Shown here: one piece after another, positions 51,474 through 60,991 of the stretch
How the letters are laid out: each line of letters starts with the position of its first letter
Position numbering within the stretch: the stretch's first letter is position 1
From: MVRE01 sp015660965
GTDB lineage: Archaea > Halobacteriota > Methanomicrobia > Methanomicrobiales > Methanospirillaceae
Direction: 5' to 3'
Length of the DNA stretch: 64,000 bases
NCBI GenBank assembly: GCA_050015095.1
Contig: JBEKCC010000003.1
Span: forward strand, 124,001-188,000
Made by a program: the position numbers and the translations under genes
The notes under the pieces: model-generated
The model's database searches: none
The model's input: only the letters and a program-made list of their open reading frames with translations
What the model was told of the DNA's origin: nothing

Positions 51474-52661
51474 ATGGGAATAATCAAATCATTTCTTAAT
51501 GTCTTCAAGTCAGGGAAAAGAGAGGAGGTAGAAGAACGTCTTCGTGCGCAAAAGGAGCGATACGATAACTTTCTCCGAGCCCTGACTGAAGGTGACCTCG
51601 ACGCACGTTGGAATGCAGTAAGGTCAGTAGGTGACCTTGGTGAACCGTTCATAGAACCTCTCATCCGTGGTCTCAAAGACGATTACTGGGTGATCAGACG
51701 TGGTTCTGCTGATACGCTCGGAAAGATCGGCGAGCCAGCTGTTGAACCTCTTATCAAAGCACTTACTGAACCAAAAGAAGATATCCAGCAGGAAACAATC
51801 CGTGCCCTTCTGCTCATTGGAGAACCTTCTTTTGATTCACTCGTTGAAGCAACAAAACATACGCACCCATTCATACGAACGGGTGCTATTCAAGCGTTGG
51901 GGAGTATGGGAAACGCACGTGCGATGCCCACTATAACTGAGGCACTAAAAGATGCGGACTCAACTGTCCGCCGTGAAGCGGCGATAGCACTTGGGCGAAT
52001 TGGTGGGGCACAAGCTGTTGGATCATTAATCGACCGTTTTAATGATTCAAAGGAACAGGTTCGTATAGCGGCTATGGCGACTCTTTGCTCTTTGGGCGAA
52101 CCAGCTATTGAGCCCCTGATAAGAGCATTAATCGATCCAAATGAAGATGTACAACGTATATCTGCATCAGCTCTCATCACAATCGGAGAATCTACTATTG
52201 AACCCCTTATCAAGGCGATGGGGGACTCCCATGCCGGAATACGGAAAGGAGCAGCGGAAGTTCTAGGGCAGATTGGCAATACTAAGGCGATACCGGTTAT
52301 TATAGAAGCACTCAATGATCCTGATCGAACGGTGCGTCATGAGGTTGTTAAGGCATTAGCAGCGATTGGAGTACCGTCAATCGCCCCGCTTATGCAGGTG
52401 TTCCGTGAAGGGGACATACTCGTCAGGACTGGTGCAATGGAGGCTCTTTGGATGATCGGTCAACCATCGACAACGCCATTGATTATGGTATTAAAGGACA
52501 ACCAGAGTGATGTCCGCAAACGTGCAGCACTTCTACTTGGTGAAATTGGCGATGCTAAAGCTGTCGATCACTTAACGGCTCTCCTTTCCGATGAAAACGT
52601 TGCCGTTCGCAGGGAGGCTTTCGAGGCTCTCGAGATGATTAAAAAGAAAAGTGCAGTATAA
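51474..52661 (+). CDS. HEAT-repeat protein, about eleven repeats
   Basis: 395 residues from ATG 51474 (MGIIKSFLNVFKSGKREEVE). After a basic amphipathic helix the sequence is a string of HEAT units (DARWNAVRSVGDLGEPFIEP; VRREAAIALGRIGGAQAVGS; VRHEVVKALAAIGVPSIAPL). The architecture matches the two HEAT genes at 30-32 kb: amphipathic lead, then superhelical scaffold. No enzymatic domain. The long version of about 395 residues is probably a complete scaffold protein with unknown clients. Confidence 0.87.
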   Translation: MGIIKSFLNVFKSGKREEVEERLRAQKERYDNFLRALTEGDLDARWNAVRSVGDLGEPFIEPLIRGLKDDYWVIRRGSADTLGKIGEPAVEPLIKALTEPKEDIQQETIRALLLIGEPSFDSLVEATKHTHPFIRTGAIQALGSMGNARAMPTITEALKDADSTVRREAAIALGRIGGAQAVGSLIDRFNDSKEQVRIAAMATLCSLGEPAIEPLIRALIDPNEDVQRISASALITIGESTIEPLIKAMGDSHAGIRKGAAEVLGQIGNTKAIPVIIEALNDPDRTVRHEVVKALAAIGVPSIAPLMQVFREGDILVRTGAMEALWMIGQPSTTPLIMVLKDNQSDVRKRAALLLGEIGDAKAVDHLTALLSDENVAVRREAFEALEMIKKKSAV

Positions 52662-52904
52662 TCAATAAAAAGTCATAAAATTTTTTTATTAATTTTGTAA
52701 ATAAAATTCCTTTTTTGTTCCAGTTTTCAAAAAAAGTGGATATGATCGTTTTCCCAAATCTTAGAGATTAAAATTAATACTCTTTTATGAATATTCTAAT
52801 CACTGTGTGTAAGCTCACTAGATTTTGCAGGATTGATAGTAATCAGAGTTAAGTCCAATTTAGTAATTGAGTTTTGAGAAATTGAAAATTACTAAAAAAA
52901 GCGA

Positions 52905-53489
52905 TTAATCCCAGTAGTTACGCACAAAAAGTTTGGATTTCCGGATTACTGGTGTCCCGTGTCTTAATGCGAGAGGGACGATTAGAAGCGTGATAATGAC
53001 ATTTCCGCCAAACCAAATTATAAACGCCGGCATAATTTCGGTCCACTGTATCACATTACTAATAGCAAGAGTACCGGTGCCCCATAATGCACCGATAAAG
53101 TTATTAATAAGGATCCCGAAGATTACAAAATAAATAAAATCACGACGATTATCGAGAGTAAGATCAAGACGAAACATTCGAATTGCGACAAGTGGAATCA
53201 GCACTTGCCAGAGATCGGCAAACGACCAGTATAAACTTACTTCTGGTGGTATACCTGACAGAACTCCCGCACCAATGAAACAACCGATATAAGCTGCTAT
53301 TGCACCATATGCACCAAACCATATCGTAAAAAGGATCATAAAAGCGATAGCAATGTAGAAGTGAGATGCAACCGAAGGGCCTCCGAATGGAGAGGGGATT
53401 ACGATAAAGCGGGCAATAAGTGTATTTAGAATAATGAGGACCAAAAGAAGAGCTAAAAAGGAATACGTTGGTTTTTGGGCGATTCTCAT
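52905..53489 (-). CDS. integral membrane protein, six predicted helices
   Basis: 194 residues. Helices near residues 9-28, 45-62, 66-80, 90-105, 118-135 and 155-175, with short loops. Sequence segments IPSPFGGPSVASHFYIAI, WFGAYGAIAAYIGCFIGAGV and LSGIPPEVSLYWSFADLWQV suggest a small-molecule-binding membrane domain like an ECF transporter S component or the MASE1 sensor membrane domain. Neither an ATPase partner nor a kinase is adjacent. The charged tail RHGTPVIRKSKLFVRNYWD is cytoplasmic. Confidence 0.7.
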   Translation of the reverse strand: MRIAQKPTYSFLALLLVLIILNTLIARFIVIPSPFGGPSVASHFYIAIAFMILFTIWFGAYGAIAAYIGCFIGAGVLSGIPPEVSLYWSFADLWQVLIPLVAIRMFRLDLTLDNRRDFIYFVIFGILINNFIGALWGTGTLAISNVIQWTEIMPAFIIWFGGNVIITLLIVPLALRHGTPVIRKSKLFVRNYWD

Positions 53490-53600
53490 GGATTCACCGT
53501 ATTCCCTTATTATACGGTTTTATAAATATGGTTTATCGTTGATAGTGGTGCACTCCCACAAAAGCCATTATCCCTTATATCCCAACATTATAGGATTCTA

Positions 53601-54893
53601 ATGCGAATACCAATACAAGATGTCACTCCAACTACTGGAATGGCGGAGGTCATCGGATGGGTGCACGAAGTACGCGACCTCGGAGGTCTTGCTTTCTTTT
53701 TAATACGTGACAGAACAGGTATTATCCAAGTTACCATACCAAAAAAGAAAGCGAGCAAAACAGTTCTTGCTGCTGCAAAGACAGTCTCACGGGAGTCTAT
53801 TGTCCGGGTTAAAGGCACAGTTAAAGCAATCGATAAGGCACCTGGAGGCAGGGAACTTATTCCGGACATATTTGAAATAATGAGCGTGAGCGAAAGTCCA
53901 TTACCCCTTGATGTGGTGGAGAAAGTACCGGCTGAACTGGATACGCGCCTTGATGCACGATTCCTTGATTTACGCCGCCCCCGTGTTGGAGCGGTGTTTC
54001 AGATTCGTAGTGTTGCAATGGATGCAATAAACAAATTCTTTTTTGATCGTGAATTTATTCAAATTACCACCCCAAAAATTGTTGCTGCCGCGACAGAGGG
54101 GGGAACGGAACTCTTTCCAATCGCATATTTTGATAAAGAGGCATTCCTCAACCAAAGCCCACAACTGTATAAACAAATGATGATGGCAGCCGGTTTCGAA
54201 AAAGTGTTTGAGATTGGACCAATCTTTCGTGCTGAGGAACATAACACAACTAAACACCTTAATGAAGCAACATCTATCGATATTGAGATCTCATTCGCTG
54301 ATCACTACGAAGTTATGCAGATTCTGGAAGACCTAATAATTTCAACGTACGAGTATGTCAAATCTAAATGTAATGACCAGCTCGCAAATCTCGATTGCGT
54401 AGATTTTATGGTTCCAAAAGCGCCTTTCCCCAAACTTCCGTATGTAGATGCGATTACAATTGCCCAGAAGAAATGTGAGAACAAAATTAAATATGGCGAT
54501 GATATCAGTACAGCAGCAGAGAAAGCGATCGGCGAAGAACTTGGCGGACACTATTTTATCGTTGATTGGCCTACTGATATTCGTCCGTACTATGCGATGC
54601 CTTACGAAAACGACTCGTCTATTTGCAAGGCATTCGATTTAATGCACCCTAGGATGGAACTTGCGAGCGGGGCACAGCGAGTCCACCAACACGATCTTCT
54701 AGTTCAGCAGATTAAAAGAAAAGGCCTGAACCCAGAAAGCTTCGAGTTTTACCTTCACCCCTTCCTTTACGGAATGCCTCCACACGCAGGATGGGGACTT
54801 GGTGCAGAAAGGCTCGTTATGACTATGCTAAACCTTTCAAATGTGAGGGAAGCAGTTCTCTTTCCAAGGGACATGCACAGACTCGTTCCATGA
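53601..54893 (+). CDS. aspS: aspartyl-tRNA synthetase, non-discriminating type by signature
   Basis: 430 residues, the archaeal/eukaryal-type class II enzyme. The N-terminal OB-fold binds the anticodon; motif 2 is FEIGPIFRAEEHNTTKHLNEAT and motif 3 is GWGLGAERLVMTML (given in pieces). The anticodon-binding loop reads GWVHEVRDLGG and, further on, DKAPGGRE: His and Pro at the positions where discriminating archaeal enzymes have Trp and Lys. This predicts charging of both tRNA-Asp and tRNA-Asn, with asparagine then made on tRNA. The stop TGA (54891-54893) overlaps the metE ATG by four bases. Confidence 0.96.
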   Translation: MRIPIQDVTPTTGMAEVIGWVHEVRDLGGLAFFLIRDRTGIIQVTIPKKKASKTVLAAAKTVSRESIVRVKGTVKAIDKAPGGRELIPDIFEIMSVSESPLPLDVVEKVPAELDTRLDARFLDLRRPRVGAVFQIRSVAMDAINKFFFDREFIQITTPKIVAAATEGGTELFPIAYFDKEAFLNQSPQLYKQMMMAAGFEKVFEIGPIFRAEEHNTTKHLNEATSIDIEISFADHYEVMQILEDLIISTYEYVKSKCNDQLANLDCVDFMVPKAPFPKLPYVDAITIAQKKCENKIKYGDDISTAAEKAIGEELGGHYFIVDWPTDIRPYYAMPYENDSSICKAFDLMHPRMELASGAQRVHQHDLLVQQIKRKGLNPESFEFYLHPFLYGMPPHAGWGLGAERLVMTMLNLSNVREAVLFPRDMHRLVP

Positions 54894-55792
54894 AGGATTA
54901 TTTCATTAATAAAGTACTCGCAACCACCGTTGTTGGAAGTTACCCCCCGATAAAAAGCGGGGGATTCCGCAATATTTTTGATCCGATGCATTCCGCAGTC
55001 GCAATTGCTGTGGCTGATCAAATCAAGGCTGGGATCGATATCATTTCGGATGGTCAGGTTCGGGGGGATATGATTCAGATATTCACTAGAAAACTCCCTG
55101 GTATCAAGGAGAATGAAGTTATTGGGAAGGTACAGCCAGCAGCGAGACCAATCACAGTGAATGATACGAAATATGCTATCACAAAAGCTCCTAAAGTAAA
55201 GGGGATTATCACGGGTCCAAGTACACTTGCCCATGGGCTCCATATTAGTACCCCTATGTATCGGAATAAAGAGGAACTCGCACTTGATCTAGCCATTGCA
55301 GTCGTTAATGAAGCACAAGCGCTTGAGAAAGCCGGGGTGACCTTGCTTCAAATCGACGAACCTATTTTCTCAACTGGGATCGCCGACCTATCCATCGGTA
55401 AGCAAGCAATTGAGACAATAACCAAATCACTTCATATTCCTACTTGCATGCACGTCTGTGGGGATCTTTCCAATGTTATTGACGACATCCTCAAAGTTCC
55501 GGTCAACGTACTCGACTTCGAATTTTCCAAGAATCCATCCAACATTTCACTTTTTTCATCACGCGATCTTGCAGGAAGGATGGTAGGATTTGGGTGTGTG
55601 GACACTAGCACTGATTCCGTGGAAAACGTAACTGAGATAAAAAAACGAATAGAGAGAGGTATTGAAGTGTTTGGTCCTCGAATACTTTTACTCGATCCGG
55701 ACTGCGGAATGCGAATGATATCGCGGGAAGCAGCATTTGCAAAGCTTAAAAATATGGTTGAAGCAGCTCGAGAAGTTCGTCTCTCTTTATAA
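54890..55792 (+). CDS. metE: core-type methionine synthase (MetE C-terminal-domain homologue)
   Basis: 300 residues from the ATG at 54890 (MKDYFINKVLATTVVGSYPP), only the catalytic barrel of MetE without the N-terminal domain. Zinc ligands appear in MHVCGD (about residue 186) and DPDCGMR (about residue 269). Archaeal core-MetE proteins use a corrinoid-protein methyl donor and not a folate to methylate homocysteine. LLQIDEPIFSTGIADL and the ETIT-like KQAIETI are typical. The ATGA overlap implies co-transcription with aspS. Confidence 0.93.
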   Translation: MKDYFINKVLATTVVGSYPPIKSGGFRNIFDPMHSAVAIAVADQIKAGIDIISDGQVRGDMIQIFTRKLPGIKENEVIGKVQPAARPITVNDTKYAITKAPKVKGIITGPSTLAHGLHISTPMYRNKEELALDLAIAVVNEAQALEKAGVTLLQIDEPIFSTGIADLSIGKQAIETITKSLHIPTCMHVCGDLSNVIDDILKVPVNVLDFEFSKNPSNISLFSSRDLAGRMVGFGCVDTSTDSVENVTEIKKRIERGIEVFGPRILLLDPDCGMRMISREAAFAKLKNMVEAAREVRLSL

Positions 55793-55814
55793 AAATTTTT
55801 TTTTAAAAAAAGTA
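55793..55814. terminator. T/A-tract between convergent metE and KaiC-like genes
   Basis: A run of A, then nine or more T, then A (AAAATTTTTTTTTAAAAAAA) lies in the 25 bp between convergent stops. It would give a U-tract on both strands and could terminate both transcripts. Confidence 0.45.
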
Positions 55815-55817
55815 AAG

Positions 55818-56438
55818 TTATACCACACGCGAGGTTGTCGAGGCTTCGATTCCAGTGTCGGTAATTATGAAAGGAAGCATGCGTGAAGGTGCGGCAGCAT
55901 CCTTAATTTTATGAACTGATAAAGTACGTTCAATTTCGTTCTGATGTGTTTCGCTGTTTAGCTCAATCACAACATCCGCTGCACGCATAAGTCGTGTCAT
56001 CTCAACTGGCGTGTGGACTCCAGTATAAACAATATACAGCATATTGGCACCACGTTTGCGTATCTCCTGTCGAGCAAGACTAAGGAATTTGAGTGCTTCT
56101 TCGATTCCGTATTTAATTACAATCATTGATAGAGAATCTATAACGATTCTCCCACCAGCCATTTGTGGTAGATACATTTCGGGGTGAATATCGGTCGCAT
56201 CGAACATTCCTACATCCACGTCCCCATCATTCATAATGTAAGTCCCTTCTTCGCCCTCGACCTTCCAGAATTGCTTCGCAGCGATATCGACACCTGAAAG
56301 CGCCGTCCCGTAAATCATGATAGTTGTACCGGTTGGAAACCCTCCATCAAGTAGGAGGTTGAGCCCCACGATACCTGTAGATCGCTTCTTGGGCTTCCCG
56401 CTGATTGGTACATCCTCTAGACGGGTGGAAGAAACCAT
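55818..56438 (-). CDS. KaiC/RecA-like protein with degenerate Walker A
   Basis: 206 residues. STGIVGLNLLLDGGFPTGTT followed by IMIYGTALSG is the N-terminal KaiC/RadA-like fold. The Walker A should read GxxxxGK[TS]; here it is GTALSGVD, with no Lys and no Ser/Thr, so ATP hydrolysis looks unlikely. The Walker B-like strand is GGRIVIDSLSMIVI. Methanogens carry several such KaiC-like paralogues, some inactive; this one may be a regulatory partner of an active ATPase. It is single, convergent with metE. Confidence 0.85.
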   Translation of the reverse strand: MVSSTRLEDVPISGKPKKRSTGIVGLNLLLDGGFPTGTTIMIYGTALSGVDIAAKQFWKVEGEEGTYIMNDGDVDVGMFDATDIHPEMYLPQMAGGRIVIDSLSMIVIKYGIEEALKFLSLARQEIRKRGANMLYIVYTGVHTPVEMTRLMRAADVVIELNSETHQNEIERTLSVHKIKDAAAPSRMLPFIITDTGIEASTTSRVV

Positions 56439-56591
56439 AGGTTATTGCACCGGCTAATATTTTTTAAAGCCCCTTTAAAAGGTTTGTGTGGATTTTAACG
56501 ATTTGTCGCAAAATATTCTTTAAATTCGCTCACTCGCCGCGGTTTCATTAGTTTTGCCGAATGTAGCAGATCTTAAAATATTTTTAAAAAT

Positions 56592-59009
56592 TTACTGGTA
56601 TTCTGGGGGTTGCACCTGTTTTGGTAATCCGCCCTTGAAATGCTGTTGAATCTTCGTGTAATAATCTCGTAAGTTATCGTTCATGGTGGGGTGAACTTTC
56701 TTTTGCGCTTCTTCAAAATGGCGCATAGTGATTGTGTTTGAGCCCTCTCGAAGAGCAAGCATTCCAGCTTCTCGACAGAGCGCTTCAAGATCTGAACCTA
56801 CGAAACCCTCAGTATTTTGAGCTAATGTTGAAATGAAGGCCGTTCTTTTTTTATCATTAAGTACAATTGCTTTCTCATGCATCATCTCGACAATCCTTTG
56901 TCTTCGCATACCAAGGGTAAGACCAGCCCCTTTGTCAATCTTCGACTCAATGGTTGAACTGAGCTCATCAACGGTAACCCTTCGATTTTTACCCCATTTT
57001 TCACTGAGCTCCCCCACCTCATCATCATTAAATCCTTCAGTTAGTCGAACGATTTCTTCAACTGTAGATCCTTCAAGCGGCATGAACCTAGTATGAATGT
57101 CAATAATCTTTTTTCGATCATCGAAAGCAGGTTCTGCGATATAAACAAGTCGATCGAATCTACCCGCTCGCAAAAGTGCTGGGTCAACAATGTCTGGACG
57201 ATTTGTAGCCCCCATTACGACAACATCCTTAAGCTCTAAAAGCCCATCCATCTCAGTCAGGATTTGGTTGAGCACATTATCGCTCACATGCGAATCACTG
57301 GATGTACCGCGTGCGGGTGCTAGTGCATCGATTTCATCAAAAAATATAATCGATGGGGCAACTTGTCGCGCTTTTTTGAATACTTCACGTACTGCCCGCT
57401 CGCTCTCACCTACCCATTTAGAGAGTAGCTGCGGTCCACGAATGGGAATAAAGTTCGCACCGCTCTCACTTGCAACCGCTTTTGCAATCAACGTTTTTCC
57501 TGTACCCGGGGGACCATAAAGAAGAACTCCTTTTGGTGGTTCAATGCCAAGATCTTCGAACTTCTGTCGGTTCGTAAGTGGAAGTTCTATTGCCTCACGC
57601 ACTTCGGTCTTTGCTACTTCCAGACCACCAACATCCTCCCATTTTACATGAGAGACCTCAAGCATAACCTCACGCATAGCACTTGGACCCACATCCCGCT
57701 GTGCACTGCGGAAATCAGCGGCAAGAACTTTTAGAGTATCGAGTATTTCCTGCGGAATCTCTTTTGCATCAAGATCGAGTGATGGTAAATATCGACGCAA
57801 TGCACGAATTGCAGCTTCACGTGCAAGTGCGGCAAGATCGGCACCCACGAACCCATGTGTTTGTTGTGCGAGAGATTCTAAACTCACATCTTCGGCAAGG
57901 GGCATTCCGCGGGTATGGATTTTCAAAATCTCAATCCTATCAGGTTCCGCAGGTACACCGATCTCGATTTCACGGTCAAATCTTCCAGGTCGACGTAGTG
58001 CTGCATCAATCGCATCGACCCGGTTGGTTGCACCAATTACAACAACCTGTCCACGCTCTTCAAGTCCATCCATCATTGTGAGGAGTTGAGCGACAACCCT
58101 TCGTTCAACTTCCCCAGTTACTTCTTCGCGTCGTGGAGCTATCGAATCTAGCTCATCGATAAAAATAATCGATGGAGCATTCTCTCGTGCCTCTTCAAAT
58201 ACCTCTCGTAATCTCTGTTCGCTCTCACCATAGTATTTTGAGATGACCTCAGGACCAGCGATTGGTATGAAATGCGCTCCACTCTCACTTGCTACTGCTT
58301 TCGCAATTAGCGTTTTACCTGTACCAGGTGGACCAAAAAGTAGCACACCTTTTGGTGGTTCAATGCCAAGTTTCTGGAAGAGCTCTGGATGACGTAGTGG
58401 AAGCTCAATCGTTTCACGCAAGCGCTGCAGTTCATCTTTGAGACCCCCGATATCCTCATACGAAAAACGTTTTACTCCTTCAAAACCTGCAGCGGGTTTA
58501 TCAGAGAATTCGATTTTCGTATTTTTTGTAATGATAACAGCTTCTTCGGGTTCTATCTCAATTACCTTAAAGGCGACAATTTGCGGTTGAACGAAGGGGA
58601 GCCCCAGCATGATTGGTACTGAATCATTTTTTACCACCGGAAAATCGATTAAGCCATTTATTACGTGCGGGTTATTGGCAATTGGTATCTTTTTTGGGAG
58701 ATCCTCTGGAGGGGCAAGGAGGACGCGTTTTGCCTCAATCTCATCGGATATTGTTGAAATTTTTACCATATCCCCAATACTGACACCTGCGTTCATGCGA
58801 GTAAAATTATCAATTCTGATTTTACGTTGATTCCAATCCTCAACAAGCGCACGCCAGACTTTTGCAACCGTGCGACGTTTACCCTCAATAACAACCAAAT
58901 CACCGGGGGAGATCTTTAGGAGCAACATCGTCTCGGGATCGAGCCTTGCCTTCCCTCCCCCTTGATCTCCGGGATATGCAGAATCCACCCTGAGTTGCAA
59001 TTCAGTCAT
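56592..59009 (-). CDS. CDC48/VCP-like AAA+ ATPase
   Basis: 805 residues from ATG 59009 (MTELQLRVDSAYPGDQGGGK), with AAGGTA just upstream. The N-terminal double-psi barrel/beta-clam (to about residue 185) binds clients. Two AAA+ domains follow: Walker A GPPGTGKT near residues 229 and 500, Walker B IIFIDELDSIAP and IIFFDEIDALAP. Second-region arginine segments are RRPGRFDREIE and LRAGRFDRLVY. It threads and unfolds proteins, feeding the archaeal proteasome. A C-terminal HbYX-like motif is absent; the end is QVQPPEYQ. A start at 59024 is less likely. Confidence 0.96.
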   Translation of the reverse strand: MTELQLRVDSAYPGDQGGGKARLDPETMLLLKISPGDLVVIEGKRRTVAKVWRALVEDWNQRKIRIDNFTRMNAGVSIGDMVKISTISDEIEAKRVLLAPPEDLPKKIPIANNPHVINGLIDFPVVKNDSVPIMLGLPFVQPQIVAFKVIEIEPEEAVIITKNTKIEFSDKPAAGFEGVKRFSYEDIGGLKDELQRLRETIELPLRHPELFQKLGIEPPKGVLLFGPPGTGKTLIAKAVASESGAHFIPIAGPEVISKYYGESEQRLREVFEEARENAPSIIFIDELDSIAPRREEVTGEVERRVVAQLLTMMDGLEERGQVVVIGATNRVDAIDAALRRPGRFDREIEIGVPAEPDRIEILKIHTRGMPLAEDVSLESLAQQTHGFVGADLAALAREAAIRALRRYLPSLDLDAKEIPQEILDTLKVLAADFRSAQRDVGPSAMREVMLEVSHVKWEDVGGLEVAKTEVREAIELPLTNRQKFEDLGIEPPKGVLLYGPPGTGKTLIAKAVASESGANFIPIRGPQLLSKWVGESERAVREVFKKARQVAPSIIFFDEIDALAPARGTSSDSHVSDNVLNQILTEMDGLLELKDVVVMGATNRPDIVDPALLRAGRFDRLVYIAEPAFDDRKKIIDIHTRFMPLEGSTVEEIVRLTEGFNDDEVGELSEKWGKNRRVTVDELSSTIESKIDKGAGLTLGMRRQRIVEMMHEKAIVLNDKKRTAFISTLAQNTEGFVGSDLEALCREAGMLALREGSNTITMRHFEEAQKKVHPTMNDNLRDYYTKIQQHFKGGLPKQVQPPEYQ

Positions 59010-59055
59010 TACCTTAAAGGTCATATATGGAGGGATTTATAGGTACTGTAACCGT

Positions 59056-60258
59056 ATGGAAGTTCTTGTCTTTGATCCATTTCATGGTGCAGCCGGGGAT
59101 ATGATTCTTGGCGCGCTACTAGATTGCGGAGCCGACCGCGATCTTGTCATAAAGGCGATGAAATCAGTAGCTGAAGAGCCAAAAATTAGAACCGTTACTA
59201 GGTGTGGGATAAAGGCATTAAAGGTGGAAACTCGCGCAAAATCCACTCATCGAACATTTAAAGAGGTTCTTGCACGATGTGACGATGCTGATGCACCCAC
59301 AGAAGCACGATCAATGGCAAAAAGGGTCTTTTCACGGATTGGCGCTGCAGAAGAACGTGTACATGGGACCCACCCACACTTTCACGAGATTGGAGCAGAT
59401 GATGCAATCGCTGATGTAATAGGATCATGTACTGCAATAGTTTCACTAGGTATTGATGGTGTAGCAGTACTGCCAATCATGCTTGGAAAGGGTTCCAGAA
59501 AAGGATCCCATGGGACATATCCAGTACCAGCACCGGCTACATTATACATTCTTGAAAATACCGGTATTGCTACTCAAGTGGGTAACGAAGATGGGGAATT
59601 CTGTACTCCTACTGGCGCTGCGTTACTTTCCGAATTTGTTACCGTTAAGGAACAGGAAATTGTGCCATATACAATACGATCTATGGGCTATGGTGCAGGA
59701 ACACGTGATACTAAGAACACCCCCAATGTATTGCGAGCTTTGATTATTGAGACAGTATCTGCACCAATGTTACAGGATATTGTTGACGTTCTTGAAACAA
59801 ATGTGGACGATGTAAGTGGAGAGATAATCGCTCATACTATCTCACAACTCATGGATTCAGGTGCCCGAGATGTGAGTGCGATCCCTTCAATTATGAAAAA
59901 GGGACGCCCAGGGTATCTAATCCGAGTTATCTGTACTCAAGATAAAAGCATTGAACTTGCTGAACTTATGGCACGCGAGTTAGGTACGCTAGGAATTCGA
60001 TGCACCCCCACCATACACCGGTTCATTGCAGAACGAAAAGAGGAGGATGTTGATGTTGTTATCAATGGTAAGATGAAGACGATATCAATAAAGTGCGGTT
60101 TGATGGGAGGTAAGGTGTTCACTCTCAAACCAGAATTCGAACAAGTTCGTGCTTGGGCCGAAGAACTTGGTATTTCTTTGCGTGATGTTTTGCAAACGGT
60201 CACTGAAGTTGCATGGAAAGCGGTTAGGCAACGATATGAATCTTCCGATGAAAAGTGA
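59056..60258 (+). CDS. larC: LarC-type nickel-pincer cofactor protein
   Basis: 400 residues in one frame. LarC (formerly UPF0272) inserts nickel into the pyridinium pincer cofactor used by lactate racemase and relatives. Motifs are VLVFDPFHGAAGDMILGALL, the His-rich HFHEIGADDAIADVIGS and TNVDDVSGEIIAHTI. In lactobacilli the gene is split and expressed by frameshifting; here it is not. LarA, LarB and LarE are not nearby. It overlaps radB by 11 bp. Confidence 0.92.
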   Translation: MEVLVFDPFHGAAGDMILGALLDCGADRDLVIKAMKSVAEEPKIRTVTRCGIKALKVETRAKSTHRTFKEVLARCDDADAPTEARSMAKRVFSRIGAAEERVHGTHPHFHEIGADDAIADVIGSCTAIVSLGIDGVAVLPIMLGKGSRKGSHGTYPVPAPATLYILENTGIATQVGNEDGEFCTPTGAALLSEFVTVKEQEIVPYTIRSMGYGAGTRDTKNTPNVLRALIIETVSAPMLQDIVDVLETNVDDVSGEIIAHTISQLMDSGARDVSAIPSIMKKGRPGYLIRVICTQDKSIELAELMARELGTLGIRCTPTIHRFIAERKEEDVDVVINGKMKTISIKCGLMGGKVFTLKPEFEQVRAWAEELGISLRDVLQTVTEVAWKAVRQRYESSDEK

Positions 60259-60925
60259 CCGTGAGAGTTGTGGAAACGAGGCACTAGATGCGTTGCTTGG
60301 TGGCGGACTTGAGAAAAAAACAATTACACAGTTATTTGGTGAGCCTGCAAGCGGAAAAACCACACTATGCCTCATTGCAGCAGTCACCTGCCTCCGTGCT
60401 GGTCAATTCGTCATCTGGATCGATTCAGATGGTTTCTCAGTGGAGCGTTTCAGGCAGGTAGCCGGTGACGATGCAGAGACGCTCGCTGACAGACTTATTC
60501 TTTATGAACCTACAAACTTTGACGAACAGGGTGTAATGATTCTTGATGCGGACCGGATATTAAAGATTCAAAAAGTTGGACTGGTTGTGATGGACTCAGC
60601 AACTGCTCTTTATAGAACCGAACTAGAGAGGGGAAAAGATGCGATGCAAACACTTACTAGGCAGATTCTCGTCCTTCTTGGATATGCAAAAAGATACAAT
60701 ATACCAATTTTAATTACCAATCAGGTATACGTCGACACTACAACCAATACTTATGTTGGTCTTGGGGGCACTGCACTCGAGCATATTTCAAAGGCAATTG
60801 TTCGACTAGAAAAATGTGAAAGTATGGGAGAGAGGAGAGCATTTCTTGTCAAACACCGCTCCCGTCCTGAAGGGGCCATGTTCAATTTTGAGATGGCCAA
60901 AAACGGAATTAATGTCGTAATATAA
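60248..60925 (+). CDS. radB: RadB recombinase-like protein
   Basis: 225 residues from ATG 60248 (MKSDRESCGNEALDALLGGG); a start at 60236 is also possible. RadB is the archaeal RadA paralogue thought to mediate or modulate recombination. Walker A is FGEPASGKTTLCL (about residue 31-38) and Walker B is KVGLVVMDSAT. The HhH N-terminal domain of RadA is missing, as expected of RadB. The C-terminal region GTALEHISKAIVRLEKC is typical. It overlaps larC's last 11 bp, so the genes are linked. Confidence 0.93.
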   Translation: MKSDRESCGNEALDALLGGGLEKKTITQLFGEPASGKTTLCLIAAVTCLRAGQFVIWIDSDGFSVERFRQVAGDDAETLADRLILYEPTNFDEQGVMILDADRILKIQKVGLVVMDSATALYRTELERGKDAMQTLTRQILVLLGYAKRYNIPILITNQVYVDTTTNTYVGLGGTALEHISKAIVRLEKCESMGERRAFLVKHRSRPEGAMFNFEMAKNGINVVI

Positions 60926-60991
60926 AAAAGTTGATGTCAATAGGAAACATCTTACTTTTTATATCTATTTGTAGTAGATATTTTTCATACA

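Noticed and set aside
57190..58081. Forward frames opposite the CDC48 gene
   Set aside because: Antisense shadows of a strongly conserved AAA+ coding sequence.
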